Positions 1 through 8,658 of a DNA stretch of 64,000 nt are shown here, piece by piece. Where the stretch lies: positions 62,001 to 126,000 of the forward strand of contig NZ_JACSCH020000015.1 in NCBI RefSeq assembly GCF_014451325.2. The letters run 5' to 3'. The notes beneath the pieces are model-generated. The model searched no databases. It was not told the DNA's origin and worked only from the letters and a program-made list of their open reading frames with translations. Both the position numbers and the translations under genes were made by a program. The stretch comes from Streptomyces sp. CB02980. GTDB lineage: Bacteria > Actinomycetota > Actinomycetes > Streptomycetales > Streptomycetaceae. The first letter of the stretch is position 1. Each line of letters begins with the position of its first letter.

Positions 1-29
1 AAGTCGATGCACCCGCGATCACGTGAAGA

Positions 30-1349
30 TCACAGTTCTGATGGCTCGTCACTTCGTGGAGGTCGTGCGGAAGGGGAGAACTCCACCGGAAGCGTGCGCA
101 ATCCGCGCATGATGAGCCCTCCGCGCCACCGCAGTTCCTCCGGATCGGCGGCAAGTCGCAGGTCCGGCAGCCGAGTCAGCAGGGTGGCGAGCGCGGTCTG
201 TCCTTCGAGCCGCGCGAGCGGCGCGCCCAGGCAGTAGTGGATGCCGTGCCCGTACCCGAGGTGCTGGTTGTCGCGCCGGGCCAGGTCCAGGGTGTCCGGC
301 CCGTCGAACCGCTCCGGGTCCCGGTCCGCGGCGGCGAGCACCACGAGGACGGGGTCGCCCGCCGGGATGTCCTGCCCGCCGATGGTCAGCGGCTCGGTCG
401 CGTACCGCCAGGTGGCCATCTCCACCGGCCCGTCGAACCGCAGCAGCTCCTCGATCCCGGTCTCCAGGAGCCCGGTCTCCCCCGCCGCGATCGACGTCTG
501 GAGCAGCTCGCGCTGCGCGGGGTGGCGCAGGAGCTGGTACATGCCGTTGCCGATGAGGTTGACGGTCGTCTCGAAGCCGGCGAAGAGAAGGATGAAGGCC
601 ATGGCGGCGGCCTCGTTCTCGGTGAGGTGCTCGCCGTGGTCGGAGGCCTTGATGAGCCCCGAGATGAGGTCGTCGGCCCCTTCCTGCCGCAGGCCTTCAC
701 GCTTCCGGTGGATCAGCTCGGCGAGATAGCCGCGCATCTTCTTCACCGACCGCGCGACCCCGCCGCGCGGGCCGCCGCCGTGCCGGATCATCATCCCGGC
801 CCAGTCGCGGAAGTCGTCCTGGTCCTCCTCGGGCACGCCGAGCAGGTCGCAGATCGCGTAGATGGGGAGCGGGAAGGCGAACTCGTGGATGAGGTCCGCG
901 CTCCCCTTCTCCACGAAGGAGTCGATGAGCCGGTCGGTCAACTCCTGCACGCGCGGGGTGAACTCGGCGACCCGGCGCGGGGTGAAGGCCTTCGAGACGA
1001 GCCGCCGCAGCCGGGTGTGGTCCGGCGGGTCGATGTTGAGCAGATGCGTCATCAGCTCGGCCTTGCGCTCGCCCGGAATGCCCGTCTTCCCCTTGGCGTG
1101 CGGGGACTCGTCGTGGTGCGCGGGGTTCTTGGAGAGCCGCTGGTCGGCGAGGGCCTGCCGGGCGTCCCCGTACCGCGTCACCAGCCAGGCTTCCACCCCG
1201 CTGGGCAGCGTCGTCCGGTGCACGGGCGCGTGCTCGCGGAGCCAGGCGTACGCGGGATACGGATCGCTCGCGAACTCCCAGGTGAAGAGCTCGGGCGCGG
1301 GGGGCGACACGGGGCAGGAGGCGGGACCGGTTCCGGGGGTGGTGCTCAC
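30..1349 (-). CDS. Cytochrome P450 (CYP107-like)
   Basis: Soluble haem-thiolate monooxygenase that would hydroxylate or epoxidise a small organic substrate using electrons from a ferredoxin/reductase pair. At 439 residues it has normal length for a bacterial class I P450. Visible landmarks are the I-helix oxygen-activation motif AGFETT (about residues 257-262), the ExxR pair in EELLR, and the haem loop LGYGHGIHYCLG with the axial Cys at residue 373. The ATG start gives the usual short N-terminus before the DPYPAYAWLRE segment. It is divergent from a globin-reductase across about 80 bp. No ferredoxin gene is adjacent, so the redox partner must be elsewhere. Substrate is unknown; the overall look is that of the CYP107/CYP105 group used in secondary metabolism or xenobiotic oxidation. 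Confidence 0.93.
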   Translation of the reverse strand: MSTTPGTGPASCPVSPPAPELFTWEFASDPYPAYAWLREHAPVHRTTLPSGVEAWLVTRYGDARQALADQRLSKNPAHHDESPHAKGKTGIPGERKAELMTHLLNIDPPDHTRLRRLVSKAFTPRRVAEFTPRVQELTDRLIDSFVEKGSADLIHEFAFPLPIYAICDLLGVPEEDQDDFRDWAGMMIRHGGGPRGGVARSVKKMRGYLAELIHRKREGLRQEGADDLISGLIKASDHGEHLTENEAAAMAFILLFAGFETTVNLIGNGMYQLLRHPAQRELLQTSIAAGETGLLETGIEELLRFDGPVEMATWRYATEPLTIGGQDIPAGDPVLVVLAAADRDPERFDGPDTLDLARRDNQHLGYGHGIHYCLGAPLARLEGQTALATLLTRLPDLRLAADPEELRWRGGLIMRGLRTLPVEFSPSARPPRSDEPSEL

Positions 1350-1420
1350 TCCCCGACCGTACAGGGCGGTCCGGAAGGTGAGGTCTGTCGGATCCTGTGA
1401 TCAAGAAGGGGGTGGTGCCC

Positions 1421-1426
1421 TAGATT
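1421..1426 (+). promoter_or_regulatory. Possible -10 box of the globin-reductase gene
   Basis: TAGATT lies 7 nt before the GTG at 1434, so transcription would begin at or next to the start codon. No convincing -35 hexamer is seen at the right distance. Inference from sequence only. Confidence 0.35.
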
Positions 1427-1433
1427 CTTGTCA

Positions 1434-2645
1434 GTGGATCCTCAGATGCTCAGAAGCACGTTCGCGGTCGTCGAGAGACGGGCCGAACACGCCGTCACCT
1501 TCTTCTACTCGCATCTTTTCTGGAACAACCCCGCCATGCGCGAGCTGTTCCCCGAGGACATGCAGCCCCAGCGGGACCGGCTCTTCGCCGCGCTCACCCA
1601 TGTGGTGACCCATCTGGAGTCTCCGGGCCTCGCCGAGTACCTGGGGCAGCTGGGCCGCGACCACCGCAAGTTCCTCGCCTCCCCCGCGCTCTACGCCGCC
1701 GTCGGGTCGAGCCTGCTCGCCGCCTTCGCGCACGCCGCCGGGGCCGCCTGGAGCCTGGAGGCCGAGAAGGCCTGGACCGAGGCGTACGGGCACGTCGCCG
1801 ATCTGATGCTGGCGGGCGCCGAGGAGGCGGCCGGGGCCGGGGAGCCGGCCTGGTGGGACGCGGACGTCGTCCGGCACGAGCGGTACGGCGAGGACCTGGC
1901 CGTCCTCACCCTGCGGCCCCGGCAGCCCTTGCCCTTCCTCCCCGGCCAGTACGTCAGCGTCAGCTCGCTGCGCGTCCCGCGCGTCTGGCGCACCTACTCC
2001 CTCGCGGACGCGCCCCGCCCCGACGGCACGGTCGAACTCCATGTGAGCCGGATCCCGGGCGGCGCGATGAGCACGGCCCTCGTCGACGAGACGGGTCCGG
2101 GCGAGACGCTGCGGCTGAGCGCGCCCGGCGGCGGCCTCACCGCGTGCACGGAGCCGGGCGGACTCCGTACGTACATATGCGCGGGTACGGGCTGGGCGCC
2201 GGTGAAGGCGCTCCTCTCCGAGGCGGCGGAGGCCGAGCCGGAGCTGAAGGGCCGGCTGTTCGTGGTGGCGCGCGCGAAGGAACATCTGTACGGCCGGCGG
2301 GACGCGGAGCGACTGAAGAAACGTCTCAGCGGACTCAGCGTCACCTACATCACCTCGGCCCCCGGCCACCGCAAGGACCAGGCGACCGAACGGCTCCTCC
2401 AGGCACTGCGGGCCTGCGTCCACTGGCCCTCGCACGACGTCTACCTCGCCGGCCCGCCCGGCTTCCTGACGGAGGTCGCGGAGACGCTGATGGAGCTGGG
2501 CACCGACCCGTACCGGATCCGCCACGACACCCTGCAGCCCGTGGGCCGCTTCACCGCCCGCCCGAACACCGCGGCGGAACGCCTCCTGGGCCCGCCGCCC
2601 CCGCTCTGGCACAACCCGGGGGCCCGGGTGCCGCGCGAGCTGTAA
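1434..2645 (+). CDS. Globin domain fused to FAD/NAD reductase (flavohaemoprotein-like)
   Basis: Predicted flavohaemoglobin-type enzyme, typically an NO dioxygenase that turns nitric oxide and O2 into nitrate with NAD(P)H. The first ~140 residues are a globin (FFYSHLFWNNP helix-B segment, GRDHRKF carrying the probable proximal His). The rest is a ferredoxin-reductase module with the FAD motif RTYSLAD, the NAD-binding segment AGTGWAPVKALL and the terminal LAGPPGFLTEV. About 403 residues, normal for the family. I chose GTG at 1434 over the in-frame TTG at 1428. It matches the family N-terminus (MDPQMLRSTF) and lies about 7 nt after a possible -10 box (TAGATT, 1421-1426), which suggests a leaderless message. 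It is divergent from the P450; a shared function is possible but unproven. Confidence 0.88.
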   Translation: MDPQMLRSTFAVVERRAEHAVTFFYSHLFWNNPAMRELFPEDMQPQRDRLFAALTHVVTHLESPGLAEYLGQLGRDHRKFLASPALYAAVGSSLLAAFAHAAGAAWSLEAEKAWTEAYGHVADLMLAGAEEAAGAGEPAWWDADVVRHERYGEDLAVLTLRPRQPLPFLPGQYVSVSSLRVPRVWRTYSLADAPRPDGTVELHVSRIPGGAMSTALVDETGPGETLRLSAPGGGLTACTEPGGLRTYICAGTGWAPVKALLSEAAEAEPELKGRLFVVARAKEHLYGRRDAERLKKRLSGLSVTYITSAPGHRKDQATERLLQALRACVHWPSHDVYLAGPPGFLTEVAETLMELGTDPYRIRHDTLQPVGRFTARPNTAAERLLGPPPPLWHNPGARVPREL

Positions 2646-2681
2646 CGCCTGCCGCCGGCGCCCTGAGCCGGCCGCGAACGG

Positions 2682-3647
2682 CTACGCCTTCACACCCTCC
2701 GCCGCGCGGATCGCCTCCCGGTACGCCCGGGCCGCCGCGCGCAGCGCCGCCTCCGGGTCCACGCCCTCCGCCTCCGCGCGGACCGCGAGGGCGAGCAGGT
2801 CGTAGCCGATGCCCCGCTCCGCCGGGAGGGCCACGTCGAGACCCGCCGCCCGCGCCCGGCCGCCGAGCTTCGCGGCGAGCGCGAGCCCCGGCTGGCCCAG
2901 CGGCACACCGTCCGTCACGGACTCCCGCTGCTTCTCGATCGCCTTGGTACGCAGCCAGTGGGCCCGTACGTCATCCGGCGTCTCCGCCGTCGCGTCCCCG
3001 AAGACATGCGGGTGCCGGTGGATCAGCTTCTCGACGAGGGCGCCGGCGACGTCGTCCACGGAGAAGGGATCGTCCGGGTCCTCCTCGGCGATCCGGGCGT
3101 GGAAGACCACCTGCAGGAGGACGTCCCCGAGCTCCTCGCGCAGCGCGTCCCGGTCATCGTCCTCGATCGCCTCGACGAGCTCGTACGCCTCCTCGATGCC
3201 GTACTTGATGAGCTCCTTGTGCGTCTGCCGCGAGGACCACGGGCACTCGCGCCGGATGCGGTCCATGATCTGCACGAGGTCGAGGAGCCGGGCGCCGGGC
3301 AGGTCGTACGAGCCGGGCAGCAGTTCCAGGTCGGGCATCGTGAGGCGGCCCGAGCCGGCGAGCCGGGCGAGACCGTCGGTCAGCGCCCGGTCGCCCTCGC
3401 CGGAGGGCAGCAGCAGGACCGTACGGCCTCCTGCGCACGCCTCGACGAGCTCCTCGGCGGTGGGCCGGAGGTGCTCGACGGCGATCCCGGCCTCCCGCAG
3501 GTACGGCAGCTGGGGGTGGTGCTCGTCGGGGCAGAGCACCCGGTCCGCGGCGCCCAGCGCCTGCCAGGCGGGCCAGGACAGCAGTCCGGGTGCCACGCGG
3601 TGGCTGGCGGTGAGCAGAACGATGCGGCCGGGGCTCTCAGATGTCAC
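2682..3647 (-). CDS. mazG: MazG family nucleoside triphosphate pyrophosphohydrolase
   Basis: Hydrolyses (d)NTPs to the monophosphates and pyrophosphate, cleaning the nucleotide pool. 321 residues, the usual actinobacterial form. The N-terminal ~110 residues are an actinobacterial extension (HRVAPGLLSWPAWQALG). The MazG core follows, with the helix pair LIKYGIEEAYELVEAI ... LREELGDVLLQVVFHARIAEE that supplies the metal-binding E-E-E-D cluster, then KLIHRHPHVFGD and HWLRTKAIEKQRE. The start is a GTG with only an AAGGGG directly before it. The SurA-like lipoprotein gene ends 20 bp upstream on the same strand, so the two are probably co-transcribed. Confidence 0.95.
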   Translation of the reverse strand: MTSESPGRIVLLTASHRVAPGLLSWPAWQALGAADRVLCPDEHHPQLPYLREAGIAVEHLRPTAEELVEACAGGRTVLLLPSGEGDRALTDGLARLAGSGRLTMPDLELLPGSYDLPGARLLDLVQIMDRIRRECPWSSRQTHKELIKYGIEEAYELVEAIEDDDRDALREELGDVLLQVVFHARIAEEDPDDPFSVDDVAGALVEKLIHRHPHVFGDATAETPDDVRAHWLRTKAIEKQRESVTDGVPLGQPGLALAAKLGGRARAAGLDVALPAERGIGYDLLALAVRAEAEGVDPEAALRAAARAYREAIRAAEGVKA

Positions 3648-3666
3648 CCCTTGAACCTACTCCGCC

Positions 3667-4311
3667 TCACGCACCGGCCGGGACGGCCCCCGGGTCCTGG
3701 GTGAGCTGCCGCAGCCAGGGCGCGGTGGTGTTGCCGAGCCGGACCTGGGCGTCGTCCCAGGCGCCGTAGCGCGGGTTCACATCGATGGCGAGGTCCTTGG
3801 AGGCGGCGGAGAAGACCTCCGTCAGCTTCCGCTGGCCCTCGGGGGTGTCCGTGACGCCCAGCTTGGCGGCGATCTTGTTCATGAGGACGTTGCGGCGGAC
3901 GACGTCGTCGATCTGGCCGGGCGCCACGCCCTGCTCCTGGAGGAGGACGTCGGCGAGCCGGTCCTCGCCGCCGCTCTCGCGGACGAACGCGGTCCTGGTC
4001 TCCTGGAGCTCGGCGCGGGTGACCCCGACGCCGTTGTCCGCGGCGACCTTGTCGACGACCCGGTCGAAGATCATGACGTTGAGCTTGCGGCGGGGCAGGT
4101 CACCGGTGGCCTGGACGAGCTGGGCGGCCTGCGGGGAGCGCTCCTGGGCGGCGCGCACGTCCTTCACCTGTGCCTGCAGGCTGGAGACGTCGATCCGTTC
4201 GCCGCCCACGACGGCCGCCGCTCCTGGGTGGGCGTCACTGCCGCAGGCGGTGAGCAGCGGGGCCGCGGCGAGCAGTGCGGCGGAGACGGTGAGCGCAGTG
4301 CGGCGGTGCAA
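3667..4311 (-). CDS. SurA N-terminal-domain lipoprotein, putative chaperone/PPIase-like
   Basis: Exported lipoprotein of 214 residues. The signal peptide ends in the lipobox LLTAC (Cys23), so it would be lipidated and held on the outer face of the membrane. The rest resembles the SurA/parvulin N-terminal chaperone domain (GGERIDVSSLQAQVKDV, then KLNVMIFDRVVDKVAADNGVGVTRAEL). No parvulin catalytic domain follows, so a folding or holding role is more likely than prolyl isomerase activity. The start is TTG at 4311, supported by GGGAGG a few bases upstream; no better start preserves the signal peptide. It sits directly upstream of mazG. Confidence 0.85.
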   Translation of the reverse strand: MHRRTALTVSAALLAAAPLLTACGSDAHPGAAAVVGGERIDVSSLQAQVKDVRAAQERSPQAAQLVQATGDLPRRKLNVMIFDRVVDKVAADNGVGVTRAELQETRTAFVRESGGEDRLADVLLQEQGVAPGQIDDVVRRNVLMNKIAAKLGVTDTPEGQRKLTEVFSAASKDLAIDVNPRYGAWDDAQVRLGNTTAPWLRQLTQDPGAVPAGA

Positions 4312-4391
4312 AGGAGCCTCCCGGGCTGGTCGTGCGTCAGTTGAACGACCTTGCGGTGATCGATGTTAGGGAGTCGCCCGGGCCGGAGCCA

Positions 4392-5456
4392 CTACTTCGG
4401 TGCGACTGATTCCCACAACGACTCACCGGCACGCCGGGTGTCGGCCGGTACCGGTCCCGTGTCCGCCCCCTCGCGCGCCCCTTCGTACGTCCCTTCGTAC
4501 GCCCCTTCGTACGTCCCTTCGTACGCCCCCTCGTGGGTCTCCTTGACCAGGTAGTGCGGCCGTCGCTTGACCTCGTAGTAGATGCGGCCGACGTACTCGC
4601 CGATCAGTCCGACCATCACCATCTGCACGCCTGCGAGGGCGGTGACGGCGACGAGGAGGGTCACGTAGCCGGGAGTGTCGACGCCGTTGACCAGCGCGTC
4701 CCCGACGATCCAGGCCGCGTAGCCGAGGGCGACGAGGACGAGCAGGAAGCCGAGGTGGACGGCGGCCCTGAGCGGCTTGTTGTTGAAGGAGAGGAGACCG
4801 TCGAGGCCGTAGTTGAGGAGCTTGCCGAAGGTCCACTTGGAGCGGCCCTCCTCGCGGACGGCGTTCTCGTACGAGAACGTGGTCGTCCGGAAGCCGACCC
4901 AGGAGAAGAGGCCCTTGGAGAAGCGGTTGTACTCGCCGAGGCCGAGGATCGCGTCGACGGTACGGCGCGACAGGAGCCGGAAGTCCCCGACGCCGTCGAC
5001 GAGCTCGACGTCGACGAGCCGGTTGATCGCCCAGTAGTAGAGGCGGGCGGTCAGGGTGCGGGTGACGCGGTCGCCCTCGCGGGTGCGGCGGGCGACGACC
5101 TGGTCGTACCCCTCGGAGTGCAGCGCGACCATGCGGTGCACGAGCTCGGGCGGGTGCTGGAGGTCGGCGTCCATGATCACGACGGCGTCGCCGGCCGCCT
5201 TGCGGAGGCCGGCCAGCATCGCCGCCTCCTTGCCGAAGTTCCGGCTGAAGGAGACGTACCGGACGTGGTGGGAGTCGCGCGCGGCGAGCTCCTGGAGAAG
5301 CGGGAGCGTCCCGTCCCGGCTTCCGTCGTCGACGTAGACGATCTCGAACTCGCCGTCCAGCTTGGCGAGTTCAGTGGTCACGTGGTCGTGGAAGCGGGCG
5401 AGGACGTCTTCCTCGTTGAAGCACGGGACGACGATCGAGAGCAGCACGCCGACCAC
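4392..5456 (-). CDS. Polyprenol-phosphate glycosyltransferase (GT2, CsbB/GtrB type)
   Basis: Membrane-bound glycosyltransferase that would load a sugar from a nucleotide sugar onto undecaprenyl phosphate at the inner face. The GT-A domain shows LLSIVVPCFNEEDV, YVDDGSRDGT and the metal-binding IMDADLQHPPE. Two C-terminal membrane helices follow (FLLVLVALGYAAWIVGDAL; LLVAVTALAGVQMVMVGLIGEYV), then YEVKRRPHYLV: the standard GtrB/CsbB/YkcC layout. The start is GTG 5456 or GTG 5447; a longer frame upstream is not family-like. The C-terminus ends in an unusual Glu-Gly-(Ala/Thr)-Tyr repeat made by 12-bp tandem repeats. It is divergent from a YfhO-type gene about 115 bp away, the same two-gene partnership as CsbB-YfhO in Bacillus. 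Confidence 0.9.
   Translation of the reverse strand: MVGVLLSIVVPCFNEEDVLARFHDHVTTELAKLDGEFEIVYVDDGSRDGTLPLLQELAARDSHHVRYVSFSRNFGKEAAMLAGLRKAAGDAVVIMDADLQHPPELVHRMVALHSEGYDQVVARRTREGDRVTRTLTARLYYWAINRLVDVELVDGVGDFRLLSRRTVDAILGLGEYNRFSKGLFSWVGFRTTTFSYENAVREEGRSKWTFGKLLNYGLDGLLSFNNKPLRAAVHLGFLLVLVALGYAAWIVGDALVNGVDTPGYVTLLVAVTALAGVQMVMVGLIGEYVGRIYYEVKRRPHYLVKETHEGAYEGTYEGAYEGTYEGAREGADTGPVPADTRRAGESLWESVAPK
4479..4526. repeat. 12-bp tandem repeat inside the glycosyltransferase C-terminus
   Basis: Four units of cccttcgtacg(t/c), alternating at the last base, flanked by degenerate copies on both sides. In frame they encode EGAYEGTY-type repeats after the last membrane helix. Because 12 is a multiple of 3, copy-number change would keep the frame. 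Confidence 0.9.
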
Positions 5457-5573
5457 GACAACGGAGTCCGGTGTCCCGGTCGGTCCCCATGAATGGCGTT
5501 CAGGCGACCATTGCATGAACTGGGTCGCGGGGAACGGTTTTTCCCGGTCGGGCGCTGGCATATTCGACGGGTC

Positions 5574-8066
5574 ATGCCGAACGCCACTCGAACGCCGGGC
5601 TCCACGCCACCCGCCCTCACGCCCACCACCGTGGGCACCGCGACCCGGCTCACGGCCGAGGGCCCGCGCTCCCTGCTCCTCGCCGCGCTGCTCACCGTGC
5701 TCGCCGTCTGCGGCGGCGACGCCGTCGCCCGGGTCTTCCCCTTCGGGCCGCGCCACCGGGCCGTCAACGACCTCGCGAACCAGTTCGTGCCGTTCCACGC
5801 GCACCTGTGGGACCTGCTGCGCGGCCGGGCGGACGGCGGTCTGCTGCTCGACTGGCAGGCGGGCTGGGGCACGAGCTTCCTCCCCGACTACGGCACCTAT
5901 GTGTCGAGCCCCTTCGCACCGCTGGTCGCGCTCTTCCCGCGGGGGGACATCGAGTACGCGGTGTACGCGATCACCGTCCTGAAGACGGCGGTCGCGGCGG
6001 CGGCCATGACGTACCTCCTGCGCCGCCTCGGCCCCGGCACCTGGTGGTGGGCCTCGGTCCTCGGCGCCTCGTACGCGCTCTGCGGCTGGTCGCTCGCGGA
6101 GGGCACGTACAACCCGATGTGGCTGGACGGTCTGATCGCCTTCCCGCTGCTCTGCCTGGTGGGCGAGTGGGTACGGGAGGCCAGACGGCCGCTGCTCGGG
6201 CCGCTGGTGGTCGCGGTCTGCTGGGTGGCGAACTTCTACACGGCGTACATGGCGACGATCGGGGCGGCACTGGTCCTGGTGGTGCGGCTCGCGACGGCGG
6301 ACCGGCCGGCGGACGTCCTGACGTCCCCGGCGCGGGAGGCCGCCACCGGCACCGCTGCCGGCGGCGGTGCGGGGCGCGGTGCCGTCCGTACGCTGCTGCG
6401 GGCCGGGCTGACGACCGGGATCGGGATCGCCCTCGCGGCGCCCGTCCTGGTCCCCGTCTTCCTCGGTTCGCGTCACGCCCACCCGGGCCTGGTGAGGGAG
6501 TTCGACCCGGCGCCCGCCACGGACGTCCTCGCCCGGCTGCTCCCCGTGACGTACAGCTTCTCGACCCCGGCGGCCTTCGTCTCCACGGCGGTGCTGCTGC
6601 TCGTCGCCGCGCTGCTGTTCCGCCGTGAGATCCCCGGCCGGGAACGGTGGCTGTGGGCGGGCCTGTGCGTGGCCGTCCTGGCCTCGATGCAGTGGGGTCC
6701 GACGCACCTCCTGTGGCACGCCTTCGCCACCCCGAACGGCAGCCCGTACCGCCAGACCTTCGTCCTCTCCGGCGTCCTCGTCCTCGCCGCGTGGACCGGC
6801 TTCGCCCACGGCCTCCCGGACCGCCGGGCGCTGCTCGGCGGGACGGCGGTGGTCACGGCCCTGTCCCTGGGATCGCTCCCGAGCCCCTTCCTCACTCCCT
6901 GGGCACTCGTCCTCACGGCCGTGGGCCTGGTGGCGGTGGCGGGCGCGCTGCTGCTCCCGCGCCGGGGCCGGTACGGGGTACTCGCCGCGCTGCTGGTCGT
7001 CGGCACCGTGGTCGGCCAGGCGGCGGCGACGACCGCGTACGCCGACCGCGAGCGGCCGGCCCGGCTCGACGACTACCCGCCGTGGGGCGCCGAGCAGCAG
7101 CGGCGGGCGGACGCCCTGGCGGAGGCGGACGGCTGGCCCGCGTACCGCACGGACGCCGGTCTGCCCCGGGTGGCGGGCAACGATCCGCTGCTCCTGGGCG
7201 GCCAGGGCGCCGCGTACTACAGCAGCCACACCCCGGCGGTCCTGACGGAGACGCTGACCGCGCTGGGCGGCGGCTGGACGTCACGGGGCCGGAACCTGCT
7301 GAGCCTGGACAACCCGGTGACGGACGCGCTGTTCGGGGTGGGGGCGAGGTGGCGGGACGGGGAGGTGGTCCGCGCGGAGCCGTCGGCGCCACCGCTGCCG
7401 CTGGTGACCGTACGGCCGCCGGGCCCGGCCCCGGCGTACGGCAGGTCCCCCTTCCGCAACCAGGAACTCCTGCTGGGCACGCGGGTGTACGAGGCTCCGC
7501 GGGCGGGCGGTGCGTGCCGGGTCGGCACGGAGGTCTTCCTCTGGGCCCCGGACGCGACGGGCACGGCCCGCCTCGGCACGTACGAGACGCGGCTGCTCGG
7601 CGGCCGGCCGAAGCGGCTGGCGGCGCTGACGTCCCTGGGCACGCAGCAGCGGGAGGGGGCGAAGCCCCAGGTACCGCGCGGCGGGAAGGCCGAGATCGGC
7701 TGCCTGGACCACGACCGCCTGCGCACGGCCGTGGCGGGGCTCCGCTCCCGGGCGGCGACGAGGGTCGACGTCCGCTCCGACGGCCTGACGGCCACGCTGC
7801 CGCCGGGCACGAAGGGCACGGCGGTGGTGGCCGCCCCGAGGATCGCGGGCTGGCGGTGCGAGGGCGGCAAGGCGGGTTCGTACGGCGGCCTGCTTGCCCT
7901 CGACGTCCGTCCGGGTACGACCACCGTGACCTGCGACTTCCGCCCGCCGGGCCTACGGGCGGGCCCGGCGGCGGGGGCGGCGGGCGCGCTGCTGCTCACC
8001 GCGTCCCTGTGGCTCGGCGCCAGGACCCGCCGGAGGGCGGAGGGGTCGACGCCGCTCAGCCCGTGA
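5574..8066 (+). CDS. YfhO family membrane glycosyltransferase-like protein
   Basis: Large polytopic membrane protein of about 830 residues. It resembles Bacillus YfhO, thought to be a GT-C-type enzyme that moves a sugar from its lipid carrier to an envelope polymer on the outside. The first ~510 residues hold roughly a dozen hydrophobic helices. Early loops carry NDLANQFVPFHAHLWDLL (acidic residues typical of GT-C first loops) and DWQAGWGTSFLPDYGTYV. An extracellular domain of about 280 residues follows, then a final helix (AAGAAGALLLTASLWLGA). The ATG at 5574 begins just before the hydrophilic N-terminus; an in-frame upstream ATG at 5493 adds implausible sequence. It is divergent from the polyprenol glycosyltransferase that would supply its donor. 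It overlaps the end of the next, convergent gene by 11 bp. Confidence 0.87.
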   Translation: MPNATRTPGSTPPALTPTTVGTATRLTAEGPRSLLLAALLTVLAVCGGDAVARVFPFGPRHRAVNDLANQFVPFHAHLWDLLRGRADGGLLLDWQAGWGTSFLPDYGTYVSSPFAPLVALFPRGDIEYAVYAITVLKTAVAAAAMTYLLRRLGPGTWWWASVLGASYALCGWSLAEGTYNPMWLDGLIAFPLLCLVGEWVREARRPLLGPLVVAVCWVANFYTAYMATIGAALVLVVRLATADRPADVLTSPAREAATGTAAGGGAGRGAVRTLLRAGLTTGIGIALAAPVLVPVFLGSRHAHPGLVREFDPAPATDVLARLLPVTYSFSTPAAFVSTAVLLLVAALLFRREIPGRERWLWAGLCVAVLASMQWGPTHLLWHAFATPNGSPYRQTFVLSGVLVLAAWTGFAHGLPDRRALLGGTAVVTALSLGSLPSPFLTPWALVLTAVGLVAVAGALLLPRRGRYGVLAALLVVGTVVGQAAATTAYADRERPARLDDYPPWGAEQQRRADALAEADGWPAYRTDAGLPRVAGNDPLLLGGQGAAYYSSHTPAVLTETLTALGGGWTSRGRNLLSLDNPVTDALFGVGARWRDGEVVRAEPSAPPLPLVTVRPPGPAPAYGRSPFRNQELLLGTRVYEAPRAGGACRVGTEVFLWAPDATGTARLGTYETRLLGGRPKRLAALTSLGTQQREGAKPQVPRGGKAEIGCLDHDRLRTAVAGLRSRAATRVDVRSDGLTATLPPGTKGTAVVAAPRIAGWRCEGGKAGSYGGLLALDVRPGTTTVTCDFRPPGLRAGPAAGAAGALLLTASLWLGARTRRRAEGSTPLSP

Positions 8067-8544
8067 CCGCGACGATGCGCCAGCCCACCGCACCCGAGGC
8101 TCCGGCCCGGCCCGTGACGGCGAGGGGGAGCTCGGCGGGCGCGCTCGTGATCCGGTGCGTCACGGGAACGCCGTCGCAGGGCACGGCCTTGGTCTCCTCG
8201 CCGCCGACGACGGGCACGACCGTGCCTTCGCCGGCGCAGACGACGGCCAGCTGGTAGGCGGACCCCTTCGTCAGCCGGGACCGGTGGTGCACCCCGTCCT
8301 CCACCCGCTCGACCCCGGACTCCACGAACTCGGCAGCGTCCGGGGAGACCGTGTCCAGGACGTCCTTGACGCGCTTCTCCTGCGCGGCGGCCGCCGCTGT
8401 GCCGCGGCTCGTGGGCGTGGAAGCGGTGGGCGAGGCGGGCTGGGTCGATGCCGGGGCGGGCCCCGGCCCGGTGCACCCGACGGCCCCGATCGAAAGAAGC
8501 CCGAGCGCGGCCCCCGTCGACAGATACGCGCGCATTCTGGTCAT
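8056..8544 (-). CDS. Small secreted lipoprotein, function unknown
   Basis: 162-residue predicted lipoprotein. The signal peptide (AALGLLSIGAVGC) ends at a lipobox Cys near residue 24, followed by a Pro/Ser/Thr-rich linker. The folded part of about 100 residues has two Cys (VVCAGEG and VPCDGV) that could form a disulphide and ends in a hydrophobic strand (GWRIVAV). I recognise no enzymatic motif. ATG 8544 or ATG 8535 could start it. It converges on the YfhO gene and overlaps its last codons, so it is probably a separate unit. Confidence 0.75.
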   Translation of the reverse strand: MTRMRAYLSTGAALGLLSIGAVGCTGPGPAPASTQPASPTASTPTSRGTAAAAAQEKRVKDVLDTVSPDAAEFVESGVERVEDGVHHRSRLTKGSAYQLAVVCAGEGTVVPVVGGEETKAVPCDGVPVTHRITSAPAELPLAVTGRAGASGAVGWRIVAVTG

Positions 8545-8658
8545 CAGTGGTCTCCCCGTGGTCGAACGTTCCCGACCAGCGACGTTAGGTCACATCCCGT
8601 GGCCGACGAAAGGCAATTCGACTTCTCTGAGGAAGAGTTGAGGAACCGGCGGCGGCTG

